Below, in pieces: positions 1 to 8,241 of a stretch of DNA of 51,732 bases. The notes below the pieces were generated by a model. That model made no database searches. It was not told where the DNA came from and was given only the letters and a program-made list of their open reading frames with translations. The DNA is taken from positions 1 through 51,732 of the forward strand of contig CAZXGG010000017.1 in NCBI GenBank assembly GCA_964640125.1, read 5' to 3'. The translations under genes were made by a program, and so were the position numbers. This stretch comes from G020353115 sp964640125. GTDB taxonomy: Bacteria; Bacteroidota; Bacteroidia; Bacteroidales; VadinHA17. Position 1 is the stretch's first letter, and each line of letters starts with the position of its first letter.

Positions 1-2015
1 CCAAGACAGGATATTAATATCGCCACCAGGGTAAAATAAATGATGACCCTTTCTGTTTTTTTATCTTCCTTATACAGATCATTGATTCTGTTGGATAACA
101 GGAACATTTCGGGAGGGAAATTTGGAGACATGTCGTTCCATATTTCCGTGATGTGCTTTGTTGTATTTGACAAACTGGTTTTCTCAACCGAATGAAGCTT
201 CAGAAAAAGATGATCGGTGTTATCCGGATCGAGACGAAAAACCATCGGACTGATTTCTTTGTGTAAGGATCGCAAATGAAAGTCTTTTAAAACACCCACA
301 AGATTTCCTTCGGCATCTCCATTATGAGGTGGGAATGAGGTATTGAATGGATTCTCCAATTCAAATTTCTTTACCGCACTCTCATTCATGATGATATTCA
401 TCTTCTCGCTTGCTACATTTTGCAAAAAATGACGGCCGTTTACTATTTCATATTCCAGCAGATCCAAAAAATTATCATCAACCATCGCGAGATGAAACAG
501 GGCTTCTCTCTCTTCTCCCTCATAATATATGTCCGTTCCAACCATCATTCTCGCATCGCAGGGAATATAGCTCGACCATGCATATTCTGTGACATTCGGA
601 TCACTTTTTATCTCATCAAGGAACAGGGTACTTTTTTCATTTAGTTCTTCTGATAAAGGGATCACCATGATGTTCTCAGGATTAAATCCAAGATCTTTTG
701 ACCGGATAAAATGGAACTGTTTTAACATCATCATGGAACAGATGATAAGGATGGTCGAAACAATAAACTGAAATAACATCAGTAGTTTCCTGAAAAGACC
801 CTTTCCAGATGTTTTCACTGTCTGCCCCCTCAGGATTTCAGGTGAACGGGTTCCTGATAAATAGAAGGCCGGGAATATACCAACAAGGAGCCCCAGGCAA
901 ACCGATCCCAGAATAAAGAATACCCAGAATGAAATGCTTTTTGCATTCAGGTATAAAAAATTCGAATTTATCAATTCATTGTATTCAGGGATAAACAGGT
1001 TAGCAATGATGATGGCAAAATTCATGGCGATCAAACTTAGAATAATCGGCTCTATCAGAATCTGAAAAATGAGTTGCTTGCGGGAGCCACCGACTATCTT
1101 CCTAATCATCATTTCTCTTAATCTCGTCAGGAAGGTGGCTATAGAAAGATTAACATAATTGATCATGGCAATGAAAAAAATAAAGATGCCTATCGTGATC
1201 AGGATCAGCAATTTCTTGATATTACCCTGCCGATACTTTCCTACTTCCTCTTCAAAAAAATGAAGGTCTTTTAAACATAAAAGATCAAACTCATCCCACT
1301 GATGTTCTTCTGCAAATGGTTTAAATTTTAATTTTAGCTGGTCAATATCGGTATGTTCACCAACCATGATCATCGTGTTGGTCACGTACATATACCAGCT
1401 TTCGAATCGTTCAGGCTCCATCATCTGGTAAAGTGTATTAAACGAGATTAACCCGTTGAAGAATATTGAGGAGTTGGTAGGTATATCCTCCAAAACACCC
1501 GTTACAGTCAGGTCAAGTTTATTGTTGAACCGTATGGTATTACCCATTGGATTTGTATCTCCAAATAATTTAAAAGCCATTTTCTTAGTAAGGACTATAG
1601 AATTGGGTGAAATCAGGACTTTCTCCGGATTGCCATAGATCAGGTTGAAGTTGAAAAAGTCGAAAAATGTTGAATCTGCATAATAAAGATCCTCAACAGT
1701 AACAGGATCATTCCCGCAATTCAAAACAGCATCCCTCGCCATGAAATAATCCAATCTTAGCGTACTTTCTACCTCAGGGAGCATATCTTTCATTGTGGGT
1801 GCAAGAGCATAGGGTGTAAACCAACCCAGTGTTTTAACAAAATAGACCTGGTTTATATTCTGGTGAAATTTGTCATTGCTAAGTTCTTGGTATACAAACC
1901 GGCCAATCAGAATAACCACAGCCAAACCGAGTGAGAATCCTGTTAAATTTATAAACGTGTGAAGCTTATTCCTGTAAATATTACGTAAGGCAACCAGCAG
2001 GTAGTTCTTAAGCAT
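1..2015 (-). CDS. FtsX/MacB-type ABC transporter permease (partial, 3' end outside window)
   Basis: The minus-strand frame is open from an ATG at 2015 to the window edge, giving about 671 residues without a stop. It starts MLKNYLLVALRNIYRNKLHT, the usual opening of Bacteroidota FtsX-family permeases: a short cytoplasmic helix, a first membrane segment near residues 20-42, then a long periplasmic MacB-like core. A membrane block follows (LLILITIGIFIFFIAMINYV), with the FtsX word LREMMIRKIVGGSRKQL after it. A second periplasmic domain comes next, and the sequence runs off the end inside the next membrane segment. Such proteins normally have about 780-800 residues, so the last membrane segments are missing. 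They work with a separate ATPase in MacB/LolCDE-like mechanotransmission; no ATPase is visible here, so the substrate is unknown. Confidence 0.9.
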   Translation of the reverse strand, partial: MLKNYLLVALRNIYRNKLHTFINLTGFSLGLAVVILIGRFVYQELSNDKFHQNINQVYFVKTLGWFTPYALAPTMKDMLPEVESTLRLDYFMARDAVLNCGNDPVTVEDLYYADSTFFDFFNFNLIYGNPEKVLISPNSIVLTKKMAFKLFGDTNPMGNTIRFNNKLDLTVTGVLEDIPTNSSIFFNGLISFNTLYQMMEPERFESWYMYVTNTMIMVGEHTDIDQLKLKFKPFAEEHQWDEFDLLCLKDLHFFEEEVGKYRQGNIKKLLILITIGIFIFFIAMINYVNLSIATFLTRLREMMIRKIVGGSRKQLIFQILIEPIILSLIAMNFAIIIANLFIPEYNELINSNFLYLNAKSISFWVFFILGSVCLGLLVGIFPAFYLSGTRSPEILRGQTVKTSGKGLFRKLLMLFQFIVSTILIICSMMMLKQFHFIRSKDLGFNPENIMVIPLSEELNEKSTLFLDEIKSDPNVTEYAWSSYIPCDARMMVGTDIYYEGEEREALFHLAMVDDNFLDLLEYEIVNGRHFLQNVASEKMNIIMNESAVKKFELENPFNTSFPPHNGDAEGNLVGVLKDFHLRSLHKEISPMVFRLDPDNTDHLFLKLHSVEKTSLSNTTKHITEIWNDMSPNFPPEMFLLSNRINDLYKEDKKTERVIIYFTLVAILISCL

Positions 2016-2244
2016 GTTGATTTCAATTTGGTTATTTTTTTTTTCAAGATATTGTACACGAACGAATGCCTCCAAACCTCATACCATTAAATGCATAATG
2101 CTGATTATAAGTCGATTATACAATCACTTATCATGAATAACAGCTCCATGTGTTCCATAATCATCCACTAAATGGTTCATTTTCATACAAAGTAAAAAAC
2201 CGACAATGATCTGTTTTCCAAGGGTGAAATCAAAAATCAATGTC

Positions 2245-2252
2245 TATATTTG
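2245..2252 (+). promoter_or_regulatory. Bacteroidota -7 element for the M20 gene
   Basis: TATATTTG is an exact match to TAnnTTTG. It predicts a transcript start near 2259, 15 nt before the ATG at 2274. A TTG at 2250 that would extend the reading frame lies inside this element, which argues against that start. No clear -33 TTTG is seen at the usual spacing. Confidence 0.55.
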
Positions 2253-2273
2253 GATACATCTAATACAACTCAT

Positions 2274-3608
2274 ATGCATACTCATAGATTCAGAATTTTC
2301 ATTTTACTGGCCATTATTTCCGGGTTAACATTGCATGCACAAGATAAGGTTTTGGTTGAGACCATTTCAAAGGAGATTAATTCGAAAATGGATCATTATC
2401 AATCTTTATATCAGCATCTGCATCAACATCCTGAGCTTTCTTTTCAGGAGTCTGCCACATCAGACCGGATGGCTGAAGAGTTAGGGAAGCTTAACTTCCA
2501 AATAACCCGGAATTTTGGAGGGACCGGGATCGTTGGTGTTTTTGAAAATGGTGATGGACCCGTGATTATGGTTCGTACGGATATGGATGCCCTTCCAATC
2601 GAAGAAAAAACGGGTTTGCCCTATGCCAGCAAGGTGACGATGAAAAATGAAGACGGGGAGGAAGTTCCGGTAATGCACGCCTGCGGACATGATGTTCACA
2701 TGACGGTTTGGGTGGGAACTGCAAACACACTGGTTGCACTTAAGGATCACTGGAAAGGCACACTGATCATGATAGCCCAGCAGGCTGAAGAGAAGAGTGG
2801 TGGGGCGAATGCCATGATTGAGGAAGGGTTGTTTCGGAAATTCCCGGTACCGGATTATGCCCTGGCATTTCATGTCAATCCGGGACTTCCGTCCACTATG
2901 GTGGGTTACTGTCCCGAAGCGGCATTTGCCGGTGTAAGTTCAGTGGACATCGCGGTTTTTGGTGAAGGAGGACACGGTGCATACCCTCACGAAACAATCG
3001 ATCCGGTTGTTCTGGCATCACGAACAGTGGTGGATCTTCAAACCATTGTCAGCAGGGAGATCTCCCCTCTTAAACCGGCTGTGGTAACGGTTGGGTCCAT
3101 TCACGGTGGTACCCAGCACAACATTATCCCGGATCGGGTAGACCTTCAGCTAACCATCAGGTTTTATACTGACGATGTCTATCGTCAAATCATTGAAGCA
3201 ATACACAGGATAACCCGGGGAGTGGCAATATCCTCCGGTTTACCCGAAAACAAATTTCCTGAAATCACGATTGCTGATTCCTATACACCCCCGGTTCAGA
3301 ACAATCCTGCATTAACCCATCACGCCACATCATCGTTCAGCAGGATCCTGGGAGAAAAGAATGTAGTAAGGGTAGAGCCCACCATGGCTGGTGAGGATTT
3401 CGGTAAATACGGACAAACCGATGAACAAATCCCAATCTTCATGTTCTGGGTTGGAGCGGTGAATCCAGAGGTTTACGCCGAATCCATTGAAAAGGACATT
3501 TCAATGCCTCCACTGCATTCCCCGCACTTTGCTCCCGATTATATAAATTCAATCAGAACCGGTATCAAAGCCATGAGTTTCGCAACAATCAATCTTTTTC
3601 TGAAATAG
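2274..3608 (+). CDS. Secreted M20-family amidohydrolase (N-acyl-amino-acid / hippurate hydrolase type)
   Basis: This is a 444-residue zinc-dependent amidohydrolase of the M20D group, which removes acyl groups from N-acyl amino acids or related amides. The protein starts with a signal peptide (MHTHRFRIFILLAIISG, ending near HAQ), so it is probably periplasmic. Family motifs are present in order: RTDMDALPIEE, HACGHDVH (Cys137 and His139 as metal ligands), a Glu pair at 172-173, His200, the GEGGHGAYPHE dimerisation-domain motif, MAGEDF, and LHSPHF with His415. I chose the ATG at 2274 over the in-frame TTG at 2250 because of the promoter position and the better signal peptide. The ggt gene begins 31 nt downstream, which suggests co-transcription of two periplasmic peptide- or amide-processing enzymes. 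The exact substrate cannot be read from sequence. Confidence 0.9.
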   Translation: MHTHRFRIFILLAIISGLTLHAQDKVLVETISKEINSKMDHYQSLYQHLHQHPELSFQESATSDRMAEELGKLNFQITRNFGGTGIVGVFENGDGPVIMVRTDMDALPIEEKTGLPYASKVTMKNEDGEEVPVMHACGHDVHMTVWVGTANTLVALKDHWKGTLIMIAQQAEEKSGGANAMIEEGLFRKFPVPDYALAFHVNPGLPSTMVGYCPEAAFAGVSSVDIAVFGEGGHGAYPHETIDPVVLASRTVVDLQTIVSREISPLKPAVVTVGSIHGGTQHNIIPDRVDLQLTIRFYTDDVYRQIIEAIHRITRGVAISSGLPENKFPEITIADSYTPPVQNNPALTHHATSSFSRILGEKNVVRVEPTMAGEDFGKYGQTDEQIPIFMFWVGAVNPEVYAESIEKDISMPPLHSPHFAPDYINSIRTGIKAMSFATINLFLK

Positions 3609-3639
3609 GATTATCATTTAGCACGTAATACAATTAATA

Positions 3640-5337
3640 ATGAGAACCATGAAAAGAACCATGTTATTCCCGATCATCCTGGCTCTATTGTTCACCACAG
3701 CGCACGGTCAGGACCGGTTAACCGGTAAGTCTTTTGCAACGCGGTCTGAAGTTATTGCACAGCACGGGATGGCCTGCACAAGCCAGCCACTGGCTACCCA
3801 GGTAGCCCTGGACATTCTCAAGCAGGGTGGAAATGCGATCGATGCAGCCATTGCAGCAAATGCAGTCATCGGTTTAATGGAACCAACAGGTAGCGGGATT
3901 GGAGGAGATCTCTTTGCCATTATCTGGGACAGCAAAACAGGACAGCTATATGGATTGAATGCCAGTGGCCGTTCACCAAAATCACTCACCATCGATTATT
4001 TCAAGGAAAACGGCATTGAACGGATCCCGTCACACGGGCCTCTGCCGGTCTCGGTCCCCGGCTGTGTGGATGGATGGTTTGAGATGCATAAGAGATTCGG
4101 TACCCTTCCAATGGAAACAATTCTTTCACCAGCCATCCGGTATGCCAGGGAAGGATTCCCGGTGACTGAACTAATTGCATATTACTGGAGGAGTGCCCGC
4201 TCCCTCTCCCGTTTTCCAAACGTGAGCGAGACCTATATGCCGGAAGGAGCTCCTCCCGCCAAAGGGGAAATCTTCCGTAATCCCTACCTGGCAAACACCC
4301 TGGAAAAAATTGCCACCGGCGGAAGGGACGTTTATTATAAAGGAGAAATTGCACGAACCATTGATCAATTCATGAAAGAAAACGGCGGATTCCTTTCATA
4401 CGATGATCTGGCTAACCACTCTTCGGAATGGGTGGATCCCATCTCCGTCAACTACCGCGGTTATGATGTATGGGAGTTACCACCAAACGGACAGGGAACT
4501 GCTGCACTTCAGATCCTGAACATCATGGAAGGCTTTGACATTGCATCCATGGGATTTGGCAGTACCGATTACATCCATCATTTTGTGGAAGCAAAAAAAC
4601 TTGCTTTTGAAGACAGGGCAAAATATTATGCCGATCCTGCCTTCAATGAGATCCCCATCGAACAGTTAATATCCAGGGAATACGCCGCCGATAGGAGGAA
4701 GCTTATTAACCCGAACCGTGCTGCGCGCCGGTATGATGCCGGTGAACTGGAACAGGGTAATACAATCTATATGACCGTAGCCGATAAGGATGGGAACATG
4801 GTTTCGCTGATACAAAGTAATTACCGCGGTCTTGGCTCGGGAATGGTACCGGATAAACTGGGATTTATGCTGCAGGACCGGGGTGAACTCTTCACACTCG
4901 AGGAGGGGCATTTCAACTGTTATGAACCGGGGAAAAGACCATTCCACACCATTATTCCTGCCTTTGTCACCAAAGATGGAAAACCCTGGATCAGCTTCGG
5001 CGTAATGGGCGGATCCATGCAACCTCAGGGCCATGCTCAGATCATTGTCAACCTGATCGATTTCGGGATGAACCTGCAGGAAGCCGGGGATGCTCCCAGG
5101 ATCCGGCATGGCGGATCATCACAACCAACCGGCGAGAAGATGACCAATGGAGGAACGGTTTACCTTGAGTCCGGTATCGATCCTGAAGTCATTCGTGAAT
5201 TGATGAAGAAAGGACACACTATTGAATGGACAGTGGGTGGTTTCGGGGGATACCAGGCAATCATGTGGGATCCGGTGAATAAGGTTTATTACGGAGCCTC
5301 CGAATCCCGGAAAGACGGACAGGCAGCGGGGTATTAG
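3640..5337 (+). CDS. ggt: Gamma-glutamyltransferase (glutathione hydrolase family)
   Basis: This 565-residue Ntn-hydrolase transfers or hydrolyses gamma-glutamyl groups, for example from glutathione. It has a signal peptide (MKRTMLFPIILALLFTTAHG) and is probably periplasmic. The large-subunit words GGNAIDAAIAANAVIGLMEP and GSGIGGDLFAI are clear. The autoprocessing nucleophile should be Thr375 in GNTIYMTVADKDGNMVS; the Thr-Ile-Tyr context resembles the YwrD-like branch more than the TTH of E. coli Ggt. The small subunit carries GLGSGMVPDKLGFMLQDRG and FGVMGGSMQPQGHAQ. Length is normal for the family. It follows the M20 gene by 31 nt on the same strand. A 9-bp tandem array starts 25 nt after the stop codon. 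Confidence 0.92.
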   Translation: MRTMKRTMLFPIILALLFTTAHGQDRLTGKSFATRSEVIAQHGMACTSQPLATQVALDILKQGGNAIDAAIAANAVIGLMEPTGSGIGGDLFAIIWDSKTGQLYGLNASGRSPKSLTIDYFKENGIERIPSHGPLPVSVPGCVDGWFEMHKRFGTLPMETILSPAIRYAREGFPVTELIAYYWRSARSLSRFPNVSETYMPEGAPPAKGEIFRNPYLANTLEKIATGGRDVYYKGEIARTIDQFMKENGGFLSYDDLANHSSEWVDPISVNYRGYDVWELPPNGQGTAALQILNIMEGFDIASMGFGSTDYIHHFVEAKKLAFEDRAKYYADPAFNEIPIEQLISREYAADRRKLINPNRAARRYDAGELEQGNTIYMTVADKDGNMVSLIQSNYRGLGSGMVPDKLGFMLQDRGELFTLEEGHFNCYEPGKRPFHTIIPAFVTKDGKPWISFGVMGGSMQPQGHAQIIVNLIDFGMNLQEAGDAPRIRHGGSSQPTGEKMTNGGTVYLESGIDPEVIRELMKKGHTIEWTVGGFGGYQAIMWDPVNKVYYGASESRKDGQAAGY

Positions 5338-5362
5338 TTCATCGCGGCTGCAGATTAGATAT

Positions 5363-5643
5363 AATGTCTTAAATGCCTCAAATGTCTTAAATGTCTTAAA
5401 TGCCTTAAATGCCTTAAATGTCTTAAATGNNNNNNNNNNNNNNNNNNNNNNNNNNNNNNNNNNNNNNNNNNNNNNNNNNNNNNNNNNNNNNNNNNNNNNN
5501 NNNNNNNNNNNNNNNNNNNNNNNNNNNNNGCCTCAAATGTCTTAAATGTCTTAAATGCCTTAAATGCCTTAAATGTCTTAAATGTCTTAAATGCCTTAAA
5601 TGCCTTAAATGTCTTAAATGTCTCAAGTGCCTCAAGTGCCTTT
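5363..5643 (+). repeat. 9-bp tandem array 1 (AATGYCTYA units), containing an artefactual N gap
   Basis: Seven full units and a partial one (AATGTCTTA, AATGCCTTA, AATGCCTCA) lead into the Ns. After the gap the array resumes and ends with AATGTCTCA, AGTGCCTCA and AGTGCCTTT. The 55 bases before the gap (5375-5429) are identical to the 55 after it (5530-5584). Collapsing that overlap leaves 126 bp, exactly 14 units. The array lies between ggt (plus) and the GT4 gene (minus), both of which end toward it. Peptide-like translations across it are simple 3-residue repeats and are not real genes. Confidence 0.9.
5430..5529. other. Assembly gap (100 N), apparently spurious
   Basis: There are exactly 100 Ns. 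The flanks 5375-5429 and 5530-5584 are the same 55 bases, so the contigs probably overlap and no sequence is missing here. Confidence 0.85.
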
Positions 5644-5768
5644 AACAAATAATAGTAATTCGAGGCATTTATTAATTTTGCCAAAGGCATTCCTTTGGAA
5701 GTTATTTGAGGCATTAAAACTATATATCCCCTACGGGGAATAGTTTGATTTCGGATATACAAAAAAAT
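5644..5768. other. Intergenic hairpins between array 1 and the GT4 gene end
   Basis: There are two simple inverted repeats: CCAAAGG-CATT-CCTTTGG at 5681-5698 and TCCCC-TAC-GGGGA at 5727-5739. Around them lie inverted copies of the array word (GAGGCATTT at 5662-5670, TTTGAGGCATT at 5705-5715). These could fold back on array 1 or act as a bidirectional terminator between two convergent genes. No U-run strong enough for a confident terminator call is seen. Confidence 0.4.
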
Positions 5769-6899
5769 CTAAAACTCCAATCCTACCCGTTCATAGATTT
5801 CCATCACTCTCTTCTCCTCCTTTTCCCAGCAGAGCTCTTCAGCAGCTGATACAAGGTTTTTCTTCCACGTTTTTCTCTTCTCTTCATCCTGAAGCATATC
5901 GTCTATTTTTCGGGCAATATGAACCGGATCGTGTGATTGAATCGTCTCTCCAATCCCATAATAGTGTACCAGGGGTCCAACTTCCTGCAGATTGGATGCC
6001 AGCACGGGTATCCCTGCCTGAACATAATCGAACAATTTATTGGGCAGGCTCAGCCGGTAATTCAGGTTGGTATCTTTATCCAGGCTCAATCCGAGGTGTC
6101 CCACCGAGGTATATCCCATCAACTCCTCATACGGCATCCTTGGAAAAAATCGGATCTTATCATTTAATTCCTGGTCTGCGACGTTCTGTTTGAGCAGGTC
6201 CACCACATCGCCACCACCGATAATCCACAAAACGGCATCCTGAAGATGATTCATGGCTTCAACGGCCTCTTCCGCACCCCTGTCTATATTGATCCCTGTT
6301 CCCTGAAGTACAATGATCTTTTTCCCCTGTGGCAGATCTGAAACTCCCCGAGGTGGATGAGCTTCCGGTCTCCAGCGGACCGGGAAATTTCTAACGACAT
6401 CCACGTTTACCCCATATATCCTATGATATAGCTCTGCGATCGAAGGAGAGACTGTATAGACATAGTTCAAATGCGGGAAGATCCACTGCTCGATTCTTTT
6501 CCATATCCATAATACAATTTTCCGATTTTGAATTTCAGGTATGCCCAGGAAATATTCATGAGAATCGTATACCAGTGTTTTACCTTTAATCCTGGAGATC
6601 AAATAATTTGGAAGCAGTGTATCGAGGTCGTTTGCCACCAGGATATCCACCTTCCGGAAAAGCAAATAGAAGAAGATCCGGATATTGAAGCAAGCATAAA
6701 AGAGTGGACCGGATGGAAACAGAATCCTGAACTGGATGACCTTGAAAGGGAGCTTTTCCAAACCGGACGGATTGCCCTTGTATCTCCCAATAATGCAAAC
6801 TGATGCACCGGATTTCATCAGTGTACGTCCAATCCGTATCACCCGCTGGTCATTTACGACATCGTTGGTGACAGACAGGTATATATTCTTCTTTTGCAT
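5769..6899 (-). CDS. Glycosyltransferase family 4 protein
   Basis: This 376-residue GT-B fold glycosyltransferase transfers a sugar from an activated donor, probably for surface glycan synthesis. The N-terminal acceptor domain begins NIYLSVTNDVVNDQRVIRIG and includes VDILVANDLDTLLP and LVYDSHEYFLGIPE. The C-terminal donor domain starts near VVRNFPVRW and carries GTGINIDRGAEEAVEAM, a glycine-rich WIIGGG, and the donor-binding segment LPNKLFDYVQAGIPVLAS. No signal peptide is seen. Its start lies 22 nt from the second 9-bp array, so its promoter must lie in or beyond that unresolved repeat, or it may be read from mltG. No other glycan genes are adjacent, so the pathway is unknown. Confidence 0.88.
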   Translation of the reverse strand: MQKKNIYLSVTNDVVNDQRVIRIGRTLMKSGASVCIIGRYKGNPSGLEKLPFKVIQFRILFPSGPLFYACFNIRIFFYLLFRKVDILVANDLDTLLPNYLISRIKGKTLVYDSHEYFLGIPEIQNRKIVLWIWKRIEQWIFPHLNYVYTVSPSIAELYHRIYGVNVDVVRNFPVRWRPEAHPPRGVSDLPQGKKIIVLQGTGINIDRGAEEAVEAMNHLQDAVLWIIGGGDVVDLLKQNVADQELNDKIRFFPRMPYEELMGYTSVGHLGLSLDKDTNLNYRLSLPNKLFDYVQAGIPVLASNLQEVGPLVHYYGIGETIQSHDPVHIARKIDDMLQDEEKRKTWKKNLVSAAEELCWEKEEKRVMEIYERVGLEF

Positions 6900-6920
6900 T
6901 ACCGCAGAAACTGGAGTCCT

Positions 6921-7092
6921 TTAAGACATNNNNNNNNNNNNNNNNNNNNNNNNNNNNNNNNNNNNNNNNNNNNNNNNNNNNNNNNNNNNNNNNNNNNNNN
7001 NNNNNNNNNNNNNNNNNNNNNNNNNNNNNTTGAGACATTTGAGACATTTGAGACATTTGAGACATTTGAGACATTTGAGACATTTGAGACAT
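6921..7092 (+). repeat. 9-bp tandem array 2 (TTGAGACAT units) with unresolved gap
   Basis: One variant unit TTAAGACAT (6921-6929) precedes the gap. Seven perfect TTGAGACAT copies follow it (7030-7092). Read on the minus strand the unit is ATGTCTCAA, the same as the AATGTCTCA variant of array 1, so the two arrays flank the GT4 gene as inverted relatives. The array starts 10 nt after the mltG stop. The true length is unknown. Confidence 0.9.
6930..7029. other. Assembly gap (100 N), genuine
   Basis: There are exactly 100 Ns inside array 2. Unlike the other two gaps, the flanks share no 55-base overlap, so repeat sequence of unknown length is missing. Confidence 0.85.
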
Positions 7093-7102
7093 TATCATCC
7101 CC

Positions 7103-8158
7103 CTACTTATACACTCGCTGTTCGTCTAATACTTTTTGATACAATCTTGCATATCGGTTATGTTCTGCAAGGGTTTTTGAAAAATAGTGATATCCCGACA
7201 TATCTTCTTTAGCGCTGAAATAAAAATAGTCGTGTTTTTCAGCATTCAGTACCGCATCTATTCCGGCAATGGAAGGGATGTTTATTGGCCCGGGAGGAAG
7301 GCCCCGGTATTTATAGGTATTGAATGGAGACTCTATTTGCATGTGTTCAAGAAGGACTCTATGGATCGTATAATCTCCCGTGGCAAACCGCAATGTAGGG
7401 CATGCCTGCAAAGGGATCCCTCGGGTTAACCGGTTCAGATAGACTCCTGCTATCGTAGGTTTTTCATCATTCTTATTGGTCTCCTCATCAATAATGGAGG
7501 CAAGTGTAGATACTTCATGTGTTGTTAATCCCAACGCTTCTGCTTTTCTTTTTCTCTCTTCCGTCCAGAATCGGCGGTATTCTCTTTCCACCCTTTGAAT
7601 AAACTGGTCTGCATTGCTGTTCCAGTACACTTCATAGGTATTGGGAATAAACATCTCCTTTACGGTGAATTTGTTAAACCCGAATTGTGAAATATAGGTT
7701 TCATCGTTCAGATGGTTCAGAATCTCCAGTGAATCTGCTTCTATCTGATCAGCCACGATACCACATAATTTCTCAAGGGTTCGAACCGAATTGAAAATCA
7801 ATTGAACCGGTTCCTGTGCTCCCGATCGAAGCATGTTCACCAGGTCGTTGTTATTCATACTACTTCTTATCCGGTATCTTCCGGGTTGGACATGGCTTGG
7901 ATAGTTCTTCCGTTCAGCAACCCAGTCAAAGGTTTCCATATTCCGAACAACTCCGGATTCCACCAGCAGATCCCTGACCTCCCCGATACCGGAACCCGTT
8001 GGAATGAACAGATAAAAAGCTTCATTTTCCGGAACAGTTGTATTCGGAGCATACACTTTCCTGAATAAGTAAAACAGAACAAGAAGGCAAATGACCAGTA
8101 GTACTGAAATTGAAATCAGGAAAAAACCTTTCCGTCCTATTCTTCCTTTGCTTTCCAA
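7103..8158 (-). CDS. mltG: Endolytic murein transglycosylase MltG (YceG family)
   Basis: This 351-residue inner-membrane enzyme cleaves nascent peptidoglycan glycan strands and is thought to terminate their polymerisation. A membrane anchor lies at residues 12-32 (FFLISISVLLVICLLVLFYL). The periplasmic part has the LysM-like entry segment (IPTGSGIGEVRDLLVESGVV) and the catalytic domain with LASIIDEET (Glu226 in ET is the expected catalytic acid). The conserved VYLNRLTRGIPLQACPTLRF and RGLPPGPINIPS follow. No ATG is available: the frame is open upstream to a stop near 8236, and the TTG at 8158 is the only conventional start codon I find. A possible -7 element lies at 8224-8231. An array of 9-bp repeats begins 10 nt after its stop. 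Confidence 0.9.
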   Translation of the reverse strand: MESKGRIGRKGFFLISISVLLVICLLVLFYLFRKVYAPNTTVPENEAFYLFIPTGSGIGEVRDLLVESGVVRNMETFDWVAERKNYPSHVQPGRYRIRSSMNNNDLVNMLRSGAQEPVQLIFNSVRTLEKLCGIVADQIEADSLEILNHLNDETYISQFGFNKFTVKEMFIPNTYEVYWNSNADQFIQRVEREYRRFWTEERKRKAEALGLTTHEVSTLASIIDEETNKNDEKPTIAGVYLNRLTRGIPLQACPTLRFATGDYTIHRVLLEHMQIESPFNTYKYRGLPPGPINIPSIAGIDAVLNAEKHDYFYFSAKEDMSGYHYFSKTLAEHNRYARLYQKVLDEQRVYK

Positions 8159-8223
8159 ATCTTCGGGTTTTTCTAAGATTAAATCAATTTCCCTATCCGT
8201 TGCACCGGTTAGAGCAGATTGAA

Positions 8224-8231
8224 CAAAAATA
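8224..8231 (-). promoter_or_regulatory. Candidate -7 element for mltG
   Basis: The minus strand reads TATTTTTG, a match to TAnnTTTG, between the pckA stop and the mltG start. The predicted transcript would start near 8217, with a leader of about 59 nt before the TTG. The region is AT-rich, so chance is possible. Confidence 0.35.
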
Positions 8232-8241
8232 AACTATTTTC

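Noticed and set aside
5363..5643. CRISPR-like array
   Set aside because: The units are 9 bp and contiguous, with no spacers and no cas genes nearby.
5355..5762. Proteins made of LRH or TFK/AFK repeats across the 9-bp arrays
   Set aside because: They are only translations of a 9-bp repeat and of Ns, with no start context or flanking conserved sequence.
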